Part shown: positions 37,490 through 50,200 of the stretch, one piece after another
How the letters are laid out: the number at the start of each line of letters is the position of its first letter
Numbering within the stretch: position 1 is the first letter of the stretch
Source of the DNA: Pipra filicauda
Lineage: Eukaryota > Chordata > Aves > Passeriformes > Pipridae
Length of the DNA: 64,000 nucleotides
Reading direction: 5' to 3'
Assembly (NCBI RefSeq): GCF_003945595.2
Contig: NW_024104509.1
Span: 2,914,001-2,978,000 of the forward strand
Program-made: the position numbers and the translations under genes
Notes under the pieces: generated by a model
The model's input: the letters and a program-made list of their open reading frames with translations, nothing else
Database searches by the model: none
What the model was told of the DNA's origin: nothing

Positions 37490-38285
37490 CGTGGTTTAGC
37501 GCCTAGCGCGACTGTTAAAATAAGAGAAGCCCAAGCCGACAAAGTGACGCGCACATCGCCGGCCCCCGCCCCTGCCCGCGTCCCGCCCGGCGCTCCCCGC
37601 AGTTCGCGCTGCCCCGGAAGCGTTCGCCGGCCGCCGGGGCCTGCGGGAACATGGCCGAGTCGCCGGAGGAGGTGGCGGTGCTGGTGCAGCGGGTCGTGAA
37701 GGACATTCGCAACGCATTCCAGCGCAACCCGCACATGTGAGTGCGGCCGGGGCCGGGCCGGGCGGGAGGAAGGGAGGGAGCGCTGCCCGCCCTCCGCCCC
37801 GTGCTCGCCCCGCGGCCGCGGGCAGGCGGGCGGGGTGCGGGTCCCGCCGGGGCCGGGTGCTGGGGCCAGGGCCGGTTGCCGGGCCCAAGGTCACACCGTG
37901 AGTGGCCAGCTGGATTTTCTCCGAGCTGCCGTGGCACCTGTGCCTGTCGGGGCAGGGCGCGGTGCCCCCGCGTGTCCGGTGCGCTGCAGCCGCCTCAGCT
38001 TCCCCCGGTAGCGCCGCGGACCTGCCCCGGGAGCCCGGGCCCCTGAGCGGCCGCTGGGGATCCACAGCCTGGCGGCGAGAACCGATGTCGAGTCACCAGC
38101 GGGGCCTCCGGAATCTGGAAGCGATGAGTATATTTTCAAAGAAAAGTTCTGAAGTGAACTTTCCTCGCGCTTGACTTTTGTTGGTGTTAAATTCATCGCA
38201 GCGTCGGGGTGGGGCTGAGCTTTGCGGGCGGGTGGGTCAGCCCTGCCGAGCCCCGCGGGACGCACCGAGGTCTGTGTGTGCCTGG
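37490..38285 (+). promoter_or_regulatory. CpG island promoter of PTAR1
   Basis: This is the only strongly CpG-dense stretch in the window, in contrast to AT-rich, CpG-poor DNA on both sides. It spans the presumed 5' UTR, exon 1 and the start of intron 1. Upstream of the ATG are GC-box-like CCCCGCCCC (about 37564), an ETS-type CCGGAAG (37614-37620) and a TGACGCG element (37545). There is no TATA box, which fits a housekeeping promoter. The transcription start cannot be fixed from sequence; about 37560-37640 is likely. Confidence 0.85.
37651..37736 (+). CDS. PTAR1: PTAR1 coding exon 1 (residues 1-28 plus 2 nt)
   Basis: The exon starts at ATG in the context GGGAACATGG and ends in CACAT before the donor GTGAGT. 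It encodes the N-terminal helix, [19 protein letters not shown] followed by RNAFQRNPH. The split codon AT|A (Ile29) is completed by exon 2. Base composition is GC-rich, as expected inside the promoter CpG island. Confidence 0.96.
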
Positions 38286-41200
38286 TAGAGCATCGGCGCC
38301 GGTGGGAACAAAGCTCGGGGTTGAAGCCCACTGAATTGCACCCTTACACAAACAGTGCAGTGTGTGAATACCAACCTCAAATCTGTGTCTGTTGATAGAG
38401 ATGCCAGTGTGTTGTTTTGAAGGAGATAGAATGACCGTGAAAATACAAACTGCAGTTATGGCTGCCTTGTGAGAATCAGATTTATCCAACAATCTGTGGG
38501 GCAGATGGTCTGTGTTTTATTTTCGGTTTCACTGTTGACCAGCTTAGACACCCTGTTTGAAGTACCTCCCTTATTTCTTTTTCCTTCACAGCCATTGTTT
38601 TAAGATACCAGTGGTTTAGGGAAGCATCTTTCTATCTATTTATGCAAGCTCCATGTTGGTTATGGCAAATGAGGTACCGCATAACGAATAACACCTTCAT
38701 AACTTAAGTGAGGTGTATTTGTGTCGGTTGGGAACACTGCAGTCTCTGAGGTGGTGGCCTATTAATCTGTTCCAGAAAATGGTAGGCTAAGCAATTATGT
38801 AGGAAATTTTATGGCACTTAATTTATCCCTTTGCTTAAAAGAGAGAATTAGAATAAATACCCTCATGTTTCTGTAAATGTAGTAAGCAACTTGGGTGGGT
38901 GTTCAGGTTTTAAAATGCAGCATATGGATGCTGTTTAAAAAAAGACTGTGTTTTGCCTTCAGCTTCATTTTTAGCATGTGAGGCATAATGTGCTGTAAAC
39001 AGTCGATATTTATGAATGAATGTTCTGATTCTTCTTAGTTCCCACTCCTTCACCAGAATTGTTTATTGGTAGCAAACTGAGTTTTTGAAGGATATGCTGC
39101 TGTTGCAGTTTTCTGTCATAAATATAATCTCAGAGATGAAAGCACACTGCAAGAGTTGTGTGCAGTGAGACTGATGCACTGTGTCATGCTTCAGGTGAGA
39201 AAGCACAAGCTACTGCAAGTTTATCCCCCAAAGCAGAAAAAGTGGCAATTCTGTCTGCTAGATTTCTTGACTGGTTAACACTACTTGAAGTGGGACCATG
39301 CAGGCCAGTGTAGGCTGTGGGCCCTTTGCTGTGCTGCCTCTCTGCCTCTGGAGCACCAAGGTTCACATAGTTCACAGAATAGTCAGAGTTGAAAGGGACC
39401 CAGAGGGATCATCGAGTCCAGCTCTGAAGTGAATGGCCCATACAGGGATCAAACGCACAACCTTGGTGTTATTAGCGCCATGCTCTAACCACCTGAGCTA
39501 ATCTAAGTTGCAGCTCTGCTATCTGGATGTTTTCACGTATCTGCACCTTGTCCTCCTGCTGGTGGCCAATGCAGTTGTAATCAGCTGCAGACCCTAAAAG
39601 AAGGTATCCTCTTGAATTCAGCATCAGATGAATTCTGATGCTGATCAAAATTGAATCCAGGCTTGGATTCAGGCTTGAATTCGTTTTTGTGGGATCTACC
39701 TGGCTTCACTGAAAATAAGGAATCTGCCACAGGCATAATGTTCCTATTCACTTGTCATACTTTTGTCCCCTACTCACCTCTTTTCCTGTATTTATTGACC
39801 CTTGTTTTTGACTGTTTGTGCACCTTCCCACTTCACGTCTCTCAGAATGGATGTGTTGTTTTGGCAGGTTCGTAGTTTTGTAAGCTTTAAAATAGGATCA
39901 GCACTGAAAAGTTCTGAAAATACAGTTTTAGACTAAGTAGAATTTAGGATTTATGTTTCTCTCTTTTTTTTTTTTTTTTTTTGCTTTAAATGAAATTTGC
40001 AACAAGACTGTATATCTTTTTAAGATGAGCTTACTTCTAAGTAAATATACAGCGCAAAATTCTTTTTGCCTTTTCTTTCTGATAACTCCATTTTCCTTAG
40101 TTAGATAACTGTGTCAGCATGCTAGTTTTCAATATTCTAAGGCGTCTTTTGAATTTACTGCGAGGTATTTTTACCCAGTCTTCCAACCACAGGTCTTGGC
40201 AAAGTCTTGTATGTGAGCTATTCCACTGGATCTGAACAGATCACCAACAGTGAACAGATCAATACATACTTTTTCTTTGAACTTTGCTGTTCTTTTAGAT
40301 GTAAAGTGAAGCAGAAATAGATGTGCTTGTCAAAAAAGTTCATGGATTTGTTGGACATAACTGGAAAGATGAACTGTTAGATGGTAGCCCAGCATTTGTG
40401 TACAAAATCTGAGGGTACTATTTATGCTTTGCCAAGAATTGTTTATGTCACTGTAGATCAAATATTTTTTTCTGTCTCAATTCTTGTCGTTCTTAATGTT
40501 CTAAAAATACCACACTTCATTCTGTTAAGTTTGAAGGCTCTGAGTCAAGAATCCTCTTGATGGGATTACAAATTTCTCTGCAGGGGATTCAGAAAATAAC
40601 ATACTCTGTGAAGTCTGTATGTGGTGGAGTATGACATTTGTCTAGCCAATGTAATTTTCATTATTTGATACTTTTGTGCAGCACTGATACTTCCAAATAT
40701 ACCATAATAAGTAAAAATAATTTGCTTATAGTACTTGGTGAGAGGGGTTATCAGTGCAGAACTTTGTTACTGCCGCAGAAGTTTCCAATCAAGTGGAGAT
40801 TAATGTGAGAGCAAACAAAAGGAAATTCCTAAACAGTAAAAGTGTCATATTTATAGCTTGTTAGAAGTAAATATGGGCTAGAAGTAGTTTGGATTTCAGT
40901 AATGTATTACTGTTCTTTTCTTTATGAAAGATTTTGGTAGTGCCATGAAAATAATCACTAATCATAACGTGCAAGTTAGTCTATTATTTGAAATTGTAAA
41001 AGAGAATCAAGTGTATATGATACACTGCACAATAAAGAGAAGAAATTTCAACTCTTGGATTTAGGTCCCCTCTTCCCTACCTCTGAGATGCTGTAAACTC
41101 ATTATCCACATAGCAATTTCATGAGTCTTATTTTAATGTGAAAATATACATCTGTGCCCATACTCTGGATTGTCTTCCAGTATTAAAGTTCTTATAATTG

Positions 41201-44200
41201 CAGAAATATTCAACTACTTGAGTCTGGTCTTTATTGCCAGTAGAACCGCAGTTGCGTCATGTCCGCTGATTGTACCTCGTTTAGATCTCCTGGCCATTAT
41301 TTAACACCCTTTTGTCTAACTCTGTGGTGAGAGGTTGTGTTATTTTAAAGATGATCTTCCAGAAAAGAAATGAAAGTCCCTTCACGTGGGGTCTCTAAAG
41401 CTGAACACCCATCATGGTATCATCACACGAAATACCTCCTTCCCTAGTGGTACTGTGGTATTATAGTTTTGTGAAAGGGGGAAGTTTTTTGTATCATCAT
41501 GGCTTTAAAAGTTGAAAGTAGGTTGGCTAGGGTTTCTTTTGGGGAGGGCCACTGAATGACTGAGTCAACAGACAGGGACTACTGAAACAGGTCCTGCAAT
41601 GGTTTGTCAGTACTGTTGTACCATGTCTAAGGTCTGGATTGTGCCACTACAGATGTCATTTTGCACATCTCTGATCTTAGCTAAGGTTTAAGAAGCACTG
41701 TAGTGGCTGCAGACTTCGTGACAGCTCACCTAAAATCTTCCACTAAGTTCTGACTGCTTCCACAGTGTATTTTAGGAATGTGCTCTTATGTGTATCTTGA
41801 GATAATGCATGAAATTTTTGGAATGAGACTGTGGTCCTTGCTTTGAGGAAAGTAAATGTGAAAGCACCGAGTAACTCCTAAACTTCAAGAAATAATATCA
41901 GAAAACTGGGAAATCTAGGGAGAGAAATTGAACCTTGCTTTAGATGATGTGTCTGACAGTACAAATACCAATGAACAGCAGCCCTCAACTGGTGTCATCT
42001 TCAGTATTGTGAGCAGATTGCACCTGTCACTTCATCTAAATGCATGCATCCTCCATCCTGCAAAGAGTTTGGGCGGTCCTGTCATAGGAACAGGCACAAC
42101 TTCTGTCATGTGGCCAGGGGCAGTTTACGTGGTCAGTGGCTTCATTTTGCAAGCACTAATTCAGCAATGTCTGCATGTGAGTCCTATTACAGAATCTTTC
42201 CTCGGGTACATGATTGGAGCAGAGGCTGCAGGTATTTATTTTTGAATAGGGTCTCCTGGGCTGGCAGACCTGCCCTGTGTGACTTAGTCCTTCCACACAC
42301 CTGAGGGACCTTCAGGAGCATAAATAGATGGTGGCTTGAATGAATTGTTTTGTGTGTGAGATAGGCACTCCACCTTATATAAATACATTTTACTGGTATT
42401 TTGCCTTGTTAATTCTTTTGCTTCTCAGGAACTAAATGCAATGTGAGGAAAGATATTAAGCTATTAATGAGCATCCAGAGCAGGCCAGCGAAGGTGGTGA
42501 AAGGCCTTGAGGGGAAGCCTTACGAGGAGCGCCTGAGGTCACTTGGTGTGTTCAGCCTGGAGAAGTGGAGACTGAGGGGAGACCTCATTGCAGTCTACAA
42601 CTTCCTCGTGAGGGGAGGAGGAGGGGCGGGCCCTGATCTCTTCTGTATGATGACCAGTGACAGGACCTGAGGGAATGGCCTGGAGTTGTGTCAGGGAAGG
42701 TTTAGGTTGGATATTAGGAAAAGGTTCTTCACCCAGAGGATGGTTGGGTAGTGGAACAGACTCCCTGGAGAAGTGGTCACAGCACCAAGCCTGACAGAGC
42801 TCAAGAGGTGTTTGGACAACACTCTCAGGCACATGGTGTGGCTCTTGGGAATGGTCCTGTGCAGGGCTAAGGGTTGGACTCAATGATCCTTGTGGGTTCC
42901 TTCCAATTTGACATATTCTGTGATTCTGAACCACATGATCATCAGAAACAATAACACAGTGTTGGAGACAAGATTCCTACCAAATGAGAGATCCTGGTTT
43001 GCATCCTAGCAAAAACTGAGTAGTTACCAGATAAACCGTTGTTTGTATTGCACTGTGTCTTAGTGAATTTCGCTATGCAGTGGACAAGTCCTCTTGTGGT
43101 TTTGACTGCCTGAGTGCACTCTGGAGTTGGGGTGTTCCCAGCTGACTTGTCAGCTTTGTGCAGACTGTACCTGTCAGACATTTTGGCATGTTCAAAGCAG
43201 TGTTGTGAAACAGCTCACCTGAGTCAGACTTTTTGTATTTGGTAGAAAGTGAAGGTGTGAATGTATGCTTTGGCGTTTTTTCTCTCCTTGCTGTTTACTG
43301 TTTTTCTCTCCTGCTTTGGTGTTCTGTTTGTAAGTTACAGCTGGTAAATTCTTAAGGTAATTCACCGAGTTAATGAACAAAGCTATGGGTGACTGTATCT
43401 TCATTTTATTTGGGTACTTTTGGGTCCTTATATGCAAGGCCAGGTAGTTTGGCTGGCTGGGTTTAACATTCGTAAAAGAAAAGACCCAGTAGTAAGTACA
43501 AATTTCAGGTTATTGAGATACCGTGTTGAAATAAGTAGATTGGAATGTCATTTTAGGTTTAATCTGACTAGCTTCATGAAGAGCTTAACTTGTGTTAAAT
43601 GGAGTAGCACAGATTAGGATATTGGTTTGATACCCATTGCTTGTTGGTGATGGGGTAGGAGAATGGTTTTTTTTCTTCCCTCTGTCCTCAGATGGCCAGG
43701 GAAGGTTAAGGGAGCTGAGTGTGTGTTTGGAAACAGAACCACATGATTTGCAAGTGTCTTGCCTCAAGTTCACCTTACTTGTGTTCTTTACGGCTTCTGA
43801 TGTTGTGATGTATGGAAGATTAAATCTGTTTTCCGAATAAGCAAATACATTCTTAAACGAGCACATTGTGTCACTGTGATTACTTTATTAGTAATCCAGT
43901 AAGGACACAGAACTAAATCTGTACACTCAAAGTACCCAGTGACAAAATTCATTTAAGATAATTGAGTTGAGGTTGAGGGGTTGACACTCCAAGTGTATCT
44001 ATAGATCTTTTATTGAGAAGACTTGAGGTGGGGAATTCACTTTTTATCTGAGATCACAAGAAATCTTCTTTGTCCTGCCTGAGATCTGAGGATTTCCCTC
44101 TCTAGCAACAAATTTTTCCACTGAACAGGAGTTGGTGGAGAAATTATGCATAATGCAAAATATAAAATAATGTTGCTTTCTGTCCAAACAAGTGTGAATG

Positions 44201-47200
44201 CTTGACAACCTGTGGGTTTTTTTAAGAAGCTGTTAAAACTGCTATTCCAATATCGTTACGTGCTAGAGAAACCTGAGGAAAAAGTAAAATATGGTATGGC
44301 GCATTGAAACTAAACAACTGAGTCTCTTCTGCTCTGTTTGCTGGCACAAGTTCTGTGTTTGTCACTGTTTTTTTAAAGGCTAAAGTCCCTCATGCAGAGT
44401 TGCCGTTTTACTCAGACTAGCCTCTGTGTCTCAAATCTTCCCCCTGTTGATCATGCTACCTCGCATAGGACAATGAAAAATGGGACGTGAGGAAGCGAGC
44501 ATGTGACTGTCTATGTGATTTTCTTCTGTGTGATCTTTTCGTTTAGAGCACCTGATTATGCTGCTGCGGGGCACACGTGGGTAGCTTTGGATCAGTGAAG
44601 TGCCTGTACAAGTTAGCATGTTTTGTTTCCCTTGCAGTAGCATTGTTACAGCTCCATTGCCTGTTTATTAAAGAAAATAAACATTATTGTGTTAATTCAG
44701 CTGAGTTAAACTGCATAGGTGATAATCTAAAAATATAGAAAAAAAAGGGGCCTTCCTTATTTAGGATCTTTGGGAAAATGGAATAAAACTTTTCACATTA
44801 CAGATTTCAGCAAAAACAAGGAAAAAAGATGACGGACTGATTGGGTGGGAAGCATTGCCAGCATGCTCCATTGAGAAAAAGAATTGTTATCTACTGGAAA
44901 TAAGTTTAATTATGTTTCTTTCTGTTTTTTAAGAGATGAAATTGGATTAATACCCTGCCCTGAAGCCAGGTATAACCGGAGCCCTATTGTCCTGGTAGAA
45001 AACAAGCTTGGTGTGGAGAGCTGGTGTGTCAAGTTTCTTTTGCCATATGTCCACAATAAACTTCTCCTCTACAAACAAAGAAAACAGTGGCTGAACAAAG
45101 ATGGTAAGTTACCCAGTTGGAGAATAGTATATTATGTGGTTCTTAGTGCGCGTTTTTTATGTATCGTAGAATCATGTAATTTGGAAAAGACCCTTACGGT
45201 TATCAAGTCCGGCCATAAACCTAACACTGCTAAGTGCACCACTAAACCATGTTCCTGAGTGTTTACATATCTTCTAAAATACCTCCTGGGATGATGACTC
45301 CACCACTTCCTTAGCCAGCCTGTTCCAGTGTTTGACAACACTTTCAGTGAAGAAATTTTTCGTCATATCCAACCTAAACCTCTCCTGGTGCAGCCTGAGA
45401 CCATTTTCTCTTGTCTTGTCTCTAGTTGCCTGGGAGAAGAGGCTGACCCCTACCTGGCTACCTTTTATGTAGTTTTATAGAAGTGATAAGGTTCCCCCGA
45501 GCCTCCTTTTCTTCAGGCTAAACAACTCCAGCTCCCTCCGCTCTTCTTTGTGAGACTTGGGCTACAGACCCTTCACGAGCTCCAGTTGCCTTCTCTGGAC
45601 TCGCTCCAGCACCTCGGTGTGTCAGTGAGTACAAGGAGACGGTCACTGCCGTAGTCCTGTTGGACACGCTGTTGTGATCCAAGCCAGGATGCCATTGTTC
45701 GTCTTGGCCACTCGGCCATGCTGCTGGCTCGTGTTCAGCCAGTTCTGAGCGAACCCCCCCATGTCCTTTTCCACCAAGCAGCTTTCCAGCCACTGTTCCC
45801 CAAGCCTATAGCATTGCATGGGGTTACAGTGACCCTGGGACAGGACCCCTTAGAACCTCATACAGTTTCCCTCAGCCCATGTCCAGCCTGTCCAGATCCC
45901 TCTGCAGAGCCTCCTTACCCTCCAGCAGATCAACAGTCCCACTCAACTTGGTGTAATCTGCGGACAGACTGAGAGTGCACTCAATTCCCTTTTCCAGGTC
46001 ACTTACGCTTCATAATTCCAGTTCAACCTGTTATGGAAGAAATTATTATTTCTGAGGAGAAGAGCAGGCTTTGGGTAGTGCATTTTGCCAACTTGAACAA
46101 GTTGAGTTGAAAATATAAATCCTTTCTCTCTTACCCAAGCTGGAAAGGTTAGAGAGAGACAACTTACTTCAGTAAGTTATTTATGGAAGTGATGTTAATT
46201 GATACAGAAGGAATTTTCTCCTGCTTTCCTGGCTTAGAAGGAAGACTGGTGATACATGTATCTGAAATAAGAAACAAGTGCAATGTGTTTCAGATATTGG
46301 AGTACCAGAAATCATTAGTCCATATGTCTTGATAATTGTAAAGTTTTATTTCCTTTCTCATCTCTTTGTTTTGGTTTGGTTTTTAGTTTATTATGACTTG
46401 CATGAAAGATTCTTTAGTATATGTTTTTTAAAAAATTCAAAATAAAGATTTATAAATAGCTGTGACACAGGAAATATTTGACTGCTTAGTAAGTGTCCAG
46501 TTTGGAGTAAGAATGAAAACGAGTAACTAGTTTATGAAATGAAATTTTTGTTTGTTGTTGCAGTCTCTTCTAAATAGCAATTGGAATAAAGAATGTTCTT
46601 ATGCTAGGCTTATCTCAGTGTCTTATTTCTGATGTTTATTCTTTTTAAGACTTCTTTCTGATATCTTCTACCTGCTATGGTATTTTTCACATTTTTGTTT
46701 CTCAGAGGGGTATCTGTTCTGTTGAAGGGCACCCTGTGACCTCTTAAAAAGTTCAGATCTTTAACATGCAGCTGGGTTTCAGTTTGGGGCTGTTATCGTA
46801 TTTTATTTTTTTTCTGTTTGCATGTAATTAATCTATCCATAAGGCACTGGCTGTGTCCATTGTGTGCTAAAATGTGTGGGATTGTCTTCCCCTGTTGAAG
46901 CATACGAAACAGCCCCTATTCACCGGCTTGTATTGATTGCAGCTATAGCAAAGGCAATCTCCCAGGTTGCTTTATGAAGTAGTGAGTTAAAGAATTATGT
47001 TTAAGTAGAGGGATAGTAGCAAATATTTGATGCAAACTGGCATTTAGTCATCATGTAGGTAATGTGTTGTACTGTCTCAAACAGATAGGCTTTGAGAGTA
47101 GGCCTGTGCAGATCAGAAAAAATGTGTGGTCACTAACATCCCTCTCTTGATATAACTGGCATTTGCTTTTCTCTAGTATTTTGTTACTGTACTCTGTTTC

Positions 47201-50200
47201 ACTTTAAGTGGATGAAGCCAGCTGTGCACTTATCCTCATTAAACTGTAGTGTAAGGGGCAGTCAGATAGTGTAGTTGAGTTTACATAAATGTGCACCTGA
47301 GTTTCTTTTGCATTTGGGGATGATACAGAGAGAGAAGATTGAGGTCTTTAGTGAACCTTTGAATGAATGAATGAATGAATGAAAGGCAGTGAATATTGCC
47401 TACTCTTTTTTTACCTGAAGGTGGGGGTCTAGATTTATGAAACACTTTAGTTCCTTCTTGCAAACTGGATATATAATGCAAGCATTTTGAAGAGTAACAT
47501 TAAATGGCAGAGAAGGTTAATAATGTAAGTATTGTAAATTTAATAAAAAGGGCTTTAATATAGGGAATATAATTAATGTTGAGTCTGGGACATAGCGAGA
47601 TACAAACTTGAGCATTTAAAGAGTTGAACCTACTAGCACAGCCAGTTTTAGCGACACCGGTGGTTGTCATTACAGTGTTTTTTACAGGTCTGAGACAGGA
47701 GTTTGTGATGTGTATTGTGATCATGCTGCAGATCTCCTGCGGGGATACTTCATTTTTGGTCTCAATTAATTGTTATGGTAAAGTCTACCCTTTGAAGTTT
47801 TCACACAGACAGAAACTTGTTGTTTCAAGCCAAACTACACATGCTGAGATTTGTGTCACGTTTTTGGGTGTCCGATGACCCCTGATAGCTGTTATCTAAA
47901 GGGCAGCTGGATGCTGGTGTGTTGCCACCCTGCTGCAGTCACACCAGTGCAGGCACTGTGTTATCGTGACACTGTTGCACCTGCTGGTTCTGCCAGGATG
48001 GTGGGTGCACCGACTGCTTGAGGAGTGTCTCTGCTTCCCTCTCTGATGAAACCTTGCAGAACCCTTCCTCTCAAAATGCAGATCATAAAACTGTGTGGAT
48101 GAATACTGCAGTAGCATGAATTTTAGATTACTGCCTGTATTTTGCAACTTTTGGGTTTGTTTTGAAAATGAAACACCATTCTCCTTTGTCTCTTCTGTTA
48201 CCAAAGTCAGTTTCAAATGTGTGATCCACAGCATTTTTATGTCTGCTGAGGTTTTGTGTCACCAATGTAAAACATGATCAAGGCCCTCATGTTAATAACA
48301 TGTTTGTAAAGAAGTTTAATATGTTTTACCATAACTGAGTTTCACGTTTGGTAGGAAGTTTTAGCAGAAACTGAACTGCAGTGGTGAAGGGAAAAAGGTG
48401 GAAGTCTTTCCCAGGTGGCCTTGGAGAATTACCTCTGAAGTGTCATAAGCAGGTATACTCTATCAAGAGATGTTACTTTTTTTCTCTGTTTGAAGTATCA
48501 GGAATTTTGCTCCAGTTTCCTTTTTTTAGACAAAAGTGCGTGCTTGGAATTTGGCAGGTAGTTGTTTTCTTTTGAATCTAGTGAAGGGATAGATTTATTT
48601 GTTACTGCTTTAAAACTCAGTTGTGTATTCTGTTGATGCTTGTAATAAACAGTGATTGTGAATGTAGTCTCTTGTTACCTCTTCTGTTTTGTTCAAATCA
48701 CTGTAAGCCATTTAAAATAGAACAGAGGATAAAAACAGGGTGCTGATTCAAGTGTCTGCTTTCAGGTGTGGTGTCTGATATTTTCTCTGGCCGGATCCTG
48801 GAAAAAGGAAGTGCTTCATAGTCGTTCACTGATAGGTTACTGTCAGAGATGTGTAATTTAGTTACAGTTTCTTTTGGATGCTTGCAATCCACAACCATGA
48901 CTGCTCTCTTAATACTGTTTCAGTGTAGAGAACCTAATTTTACAATATGTTTTTATCCTTTCTCTGATATTTTTAAAATTTATGCAGGCATAGTATTTGT
49001 ATTATCTCAAGATAGTCTTCTGAAATTACTGCAAACTACTTCCAGAATATCTAAAAACCTGGATACAGCCATATTTTAAAAAGCCGTATTTTTTTATTTC
49101 TCCTTTTTCAGCTGGGGAGACTTTAATATACAAAAGGACATGTTCATTGTGAGCACCTGCAATGCTGTACTTTGCCTAAAATATATCCAGTGGAAAGTAC
49201 TTTTAAATTGTAAATAAAAGATGATGGGTTTTTTACCAACACAGAGGGAAATAGCTGGCAACTACTGACGTTGTGTGCCGGGTTTGTCATAAGACTTTTC
49301 AATGAAAAGTGGCTCAGAAGTTACTAAATTGTGTCATTTGACATCTCTGGCTCAGAATTCACACTTCATGAATCTTTATTTGTTACTGTTTACAGAAAGC
49401 ATCAAAGAACATTGGCATGAAAGTACTGAGTATTACTTTGAGATTTTCCTTTTGTCTGCATCTTTTCTTTGATAATGTTCAGCGAACCTCTGTAATGGAA
49501 CAATGAATAAAATAGTAGACAGCTTCTGCTTAAGTTGAAGGTAAAACTGAAATAGTAGTCAGCAAACCACATGGTAGATGTTTAATTTTACATATGTGAG
49601 GAATCCTGGTTATTTGACTTGGGATATTCAGCTGCATGAAATTAAATAAGTGTTGAAATACTTTGCTGGTTCAGGGATTGGGTAAATCAAAGGAAAATAT
49701 TTGTACTTCAGGCAGCAAATGAGGAAGAAGCTTTGTGCGTATAAGAAATTCACTCCTTGCCAACAAAGAGGGGTATAAAAGGAAATCTTTCATTAAAGGA
49801 AAAAATAATCTTAACTAAAACCCGTGAAGATAGAAAGTTAAGTTAGTTCCTTGAGACAATTTTCAAAATACCGCAGCTTAGTGCAAAATCAACAATATGC
49901 TAAAGAATTCTACACCACACCCCACATCAACCCCCTTCATTATATGATGGTTTAGCATGTTCCTTGTAAGGAAGAACACCATGGGAAACACAAAATTACT
50001 TTGTCAGACATAAATGATCAATCAGTCATACAGTTATATACAAAGTTATTCCACTTTTTGACTCTCTTCAGTATTAACTTTTGTTTCAAAGATACATGAA
50101 GCCATGTCCCTCTTCGTTTTGCATTAATGTATGTTCCATTACTGTTGCATTTCATCACTGACTTTTTCACATTTCATTTTACAGTCACATTAACTGCGTT

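Larger units (their letters stand above)
37737..44933 (+). other. PTAR1: PTAR1 intron 1
   Basis: GT-AG intron of 7197 bp, phase 2. The first 550 bp are GC-rich CpG island with a possible G-quadruplex at 37749-37778. It holds the tRNA-Ile SINE (39373-39504), a 19-T run (39964-39982) and a CR1 copy (42430-42928). The rest is unique AT-rich sequence with no coding signal I trust. Confidence 0.9.

Noticed and set aside
37418..37699. Possible upstream ORF overlapping the PTAR1 start in another frame
   Set aside because: It requires transcription to begin before 37418, outside the CpG-rich core; the likely start site is downstream.
37496..38065. 189-codon minus-strand frame and other long frames in the CpG island
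   Set aside because: GC-rich DNA is poor in stop codons. The frames are Pro/Arg/Gly/Ala-rich, overlap PTAR1 exon 1 and show no domain.
39439..39504. Genuine tRNA-Ile gene
   Set aside because: Stem and TPsiC positions are mutated and the sequence runs directly into a CR1-like tail, so it is a SINE.
41928..42245. 105-codon ORF in PTAR1 intron 1
   Set aside because: No recognisable domain; the sequence is not similar to PTAR1 or a transposon I know, and the length is compatible with chance.
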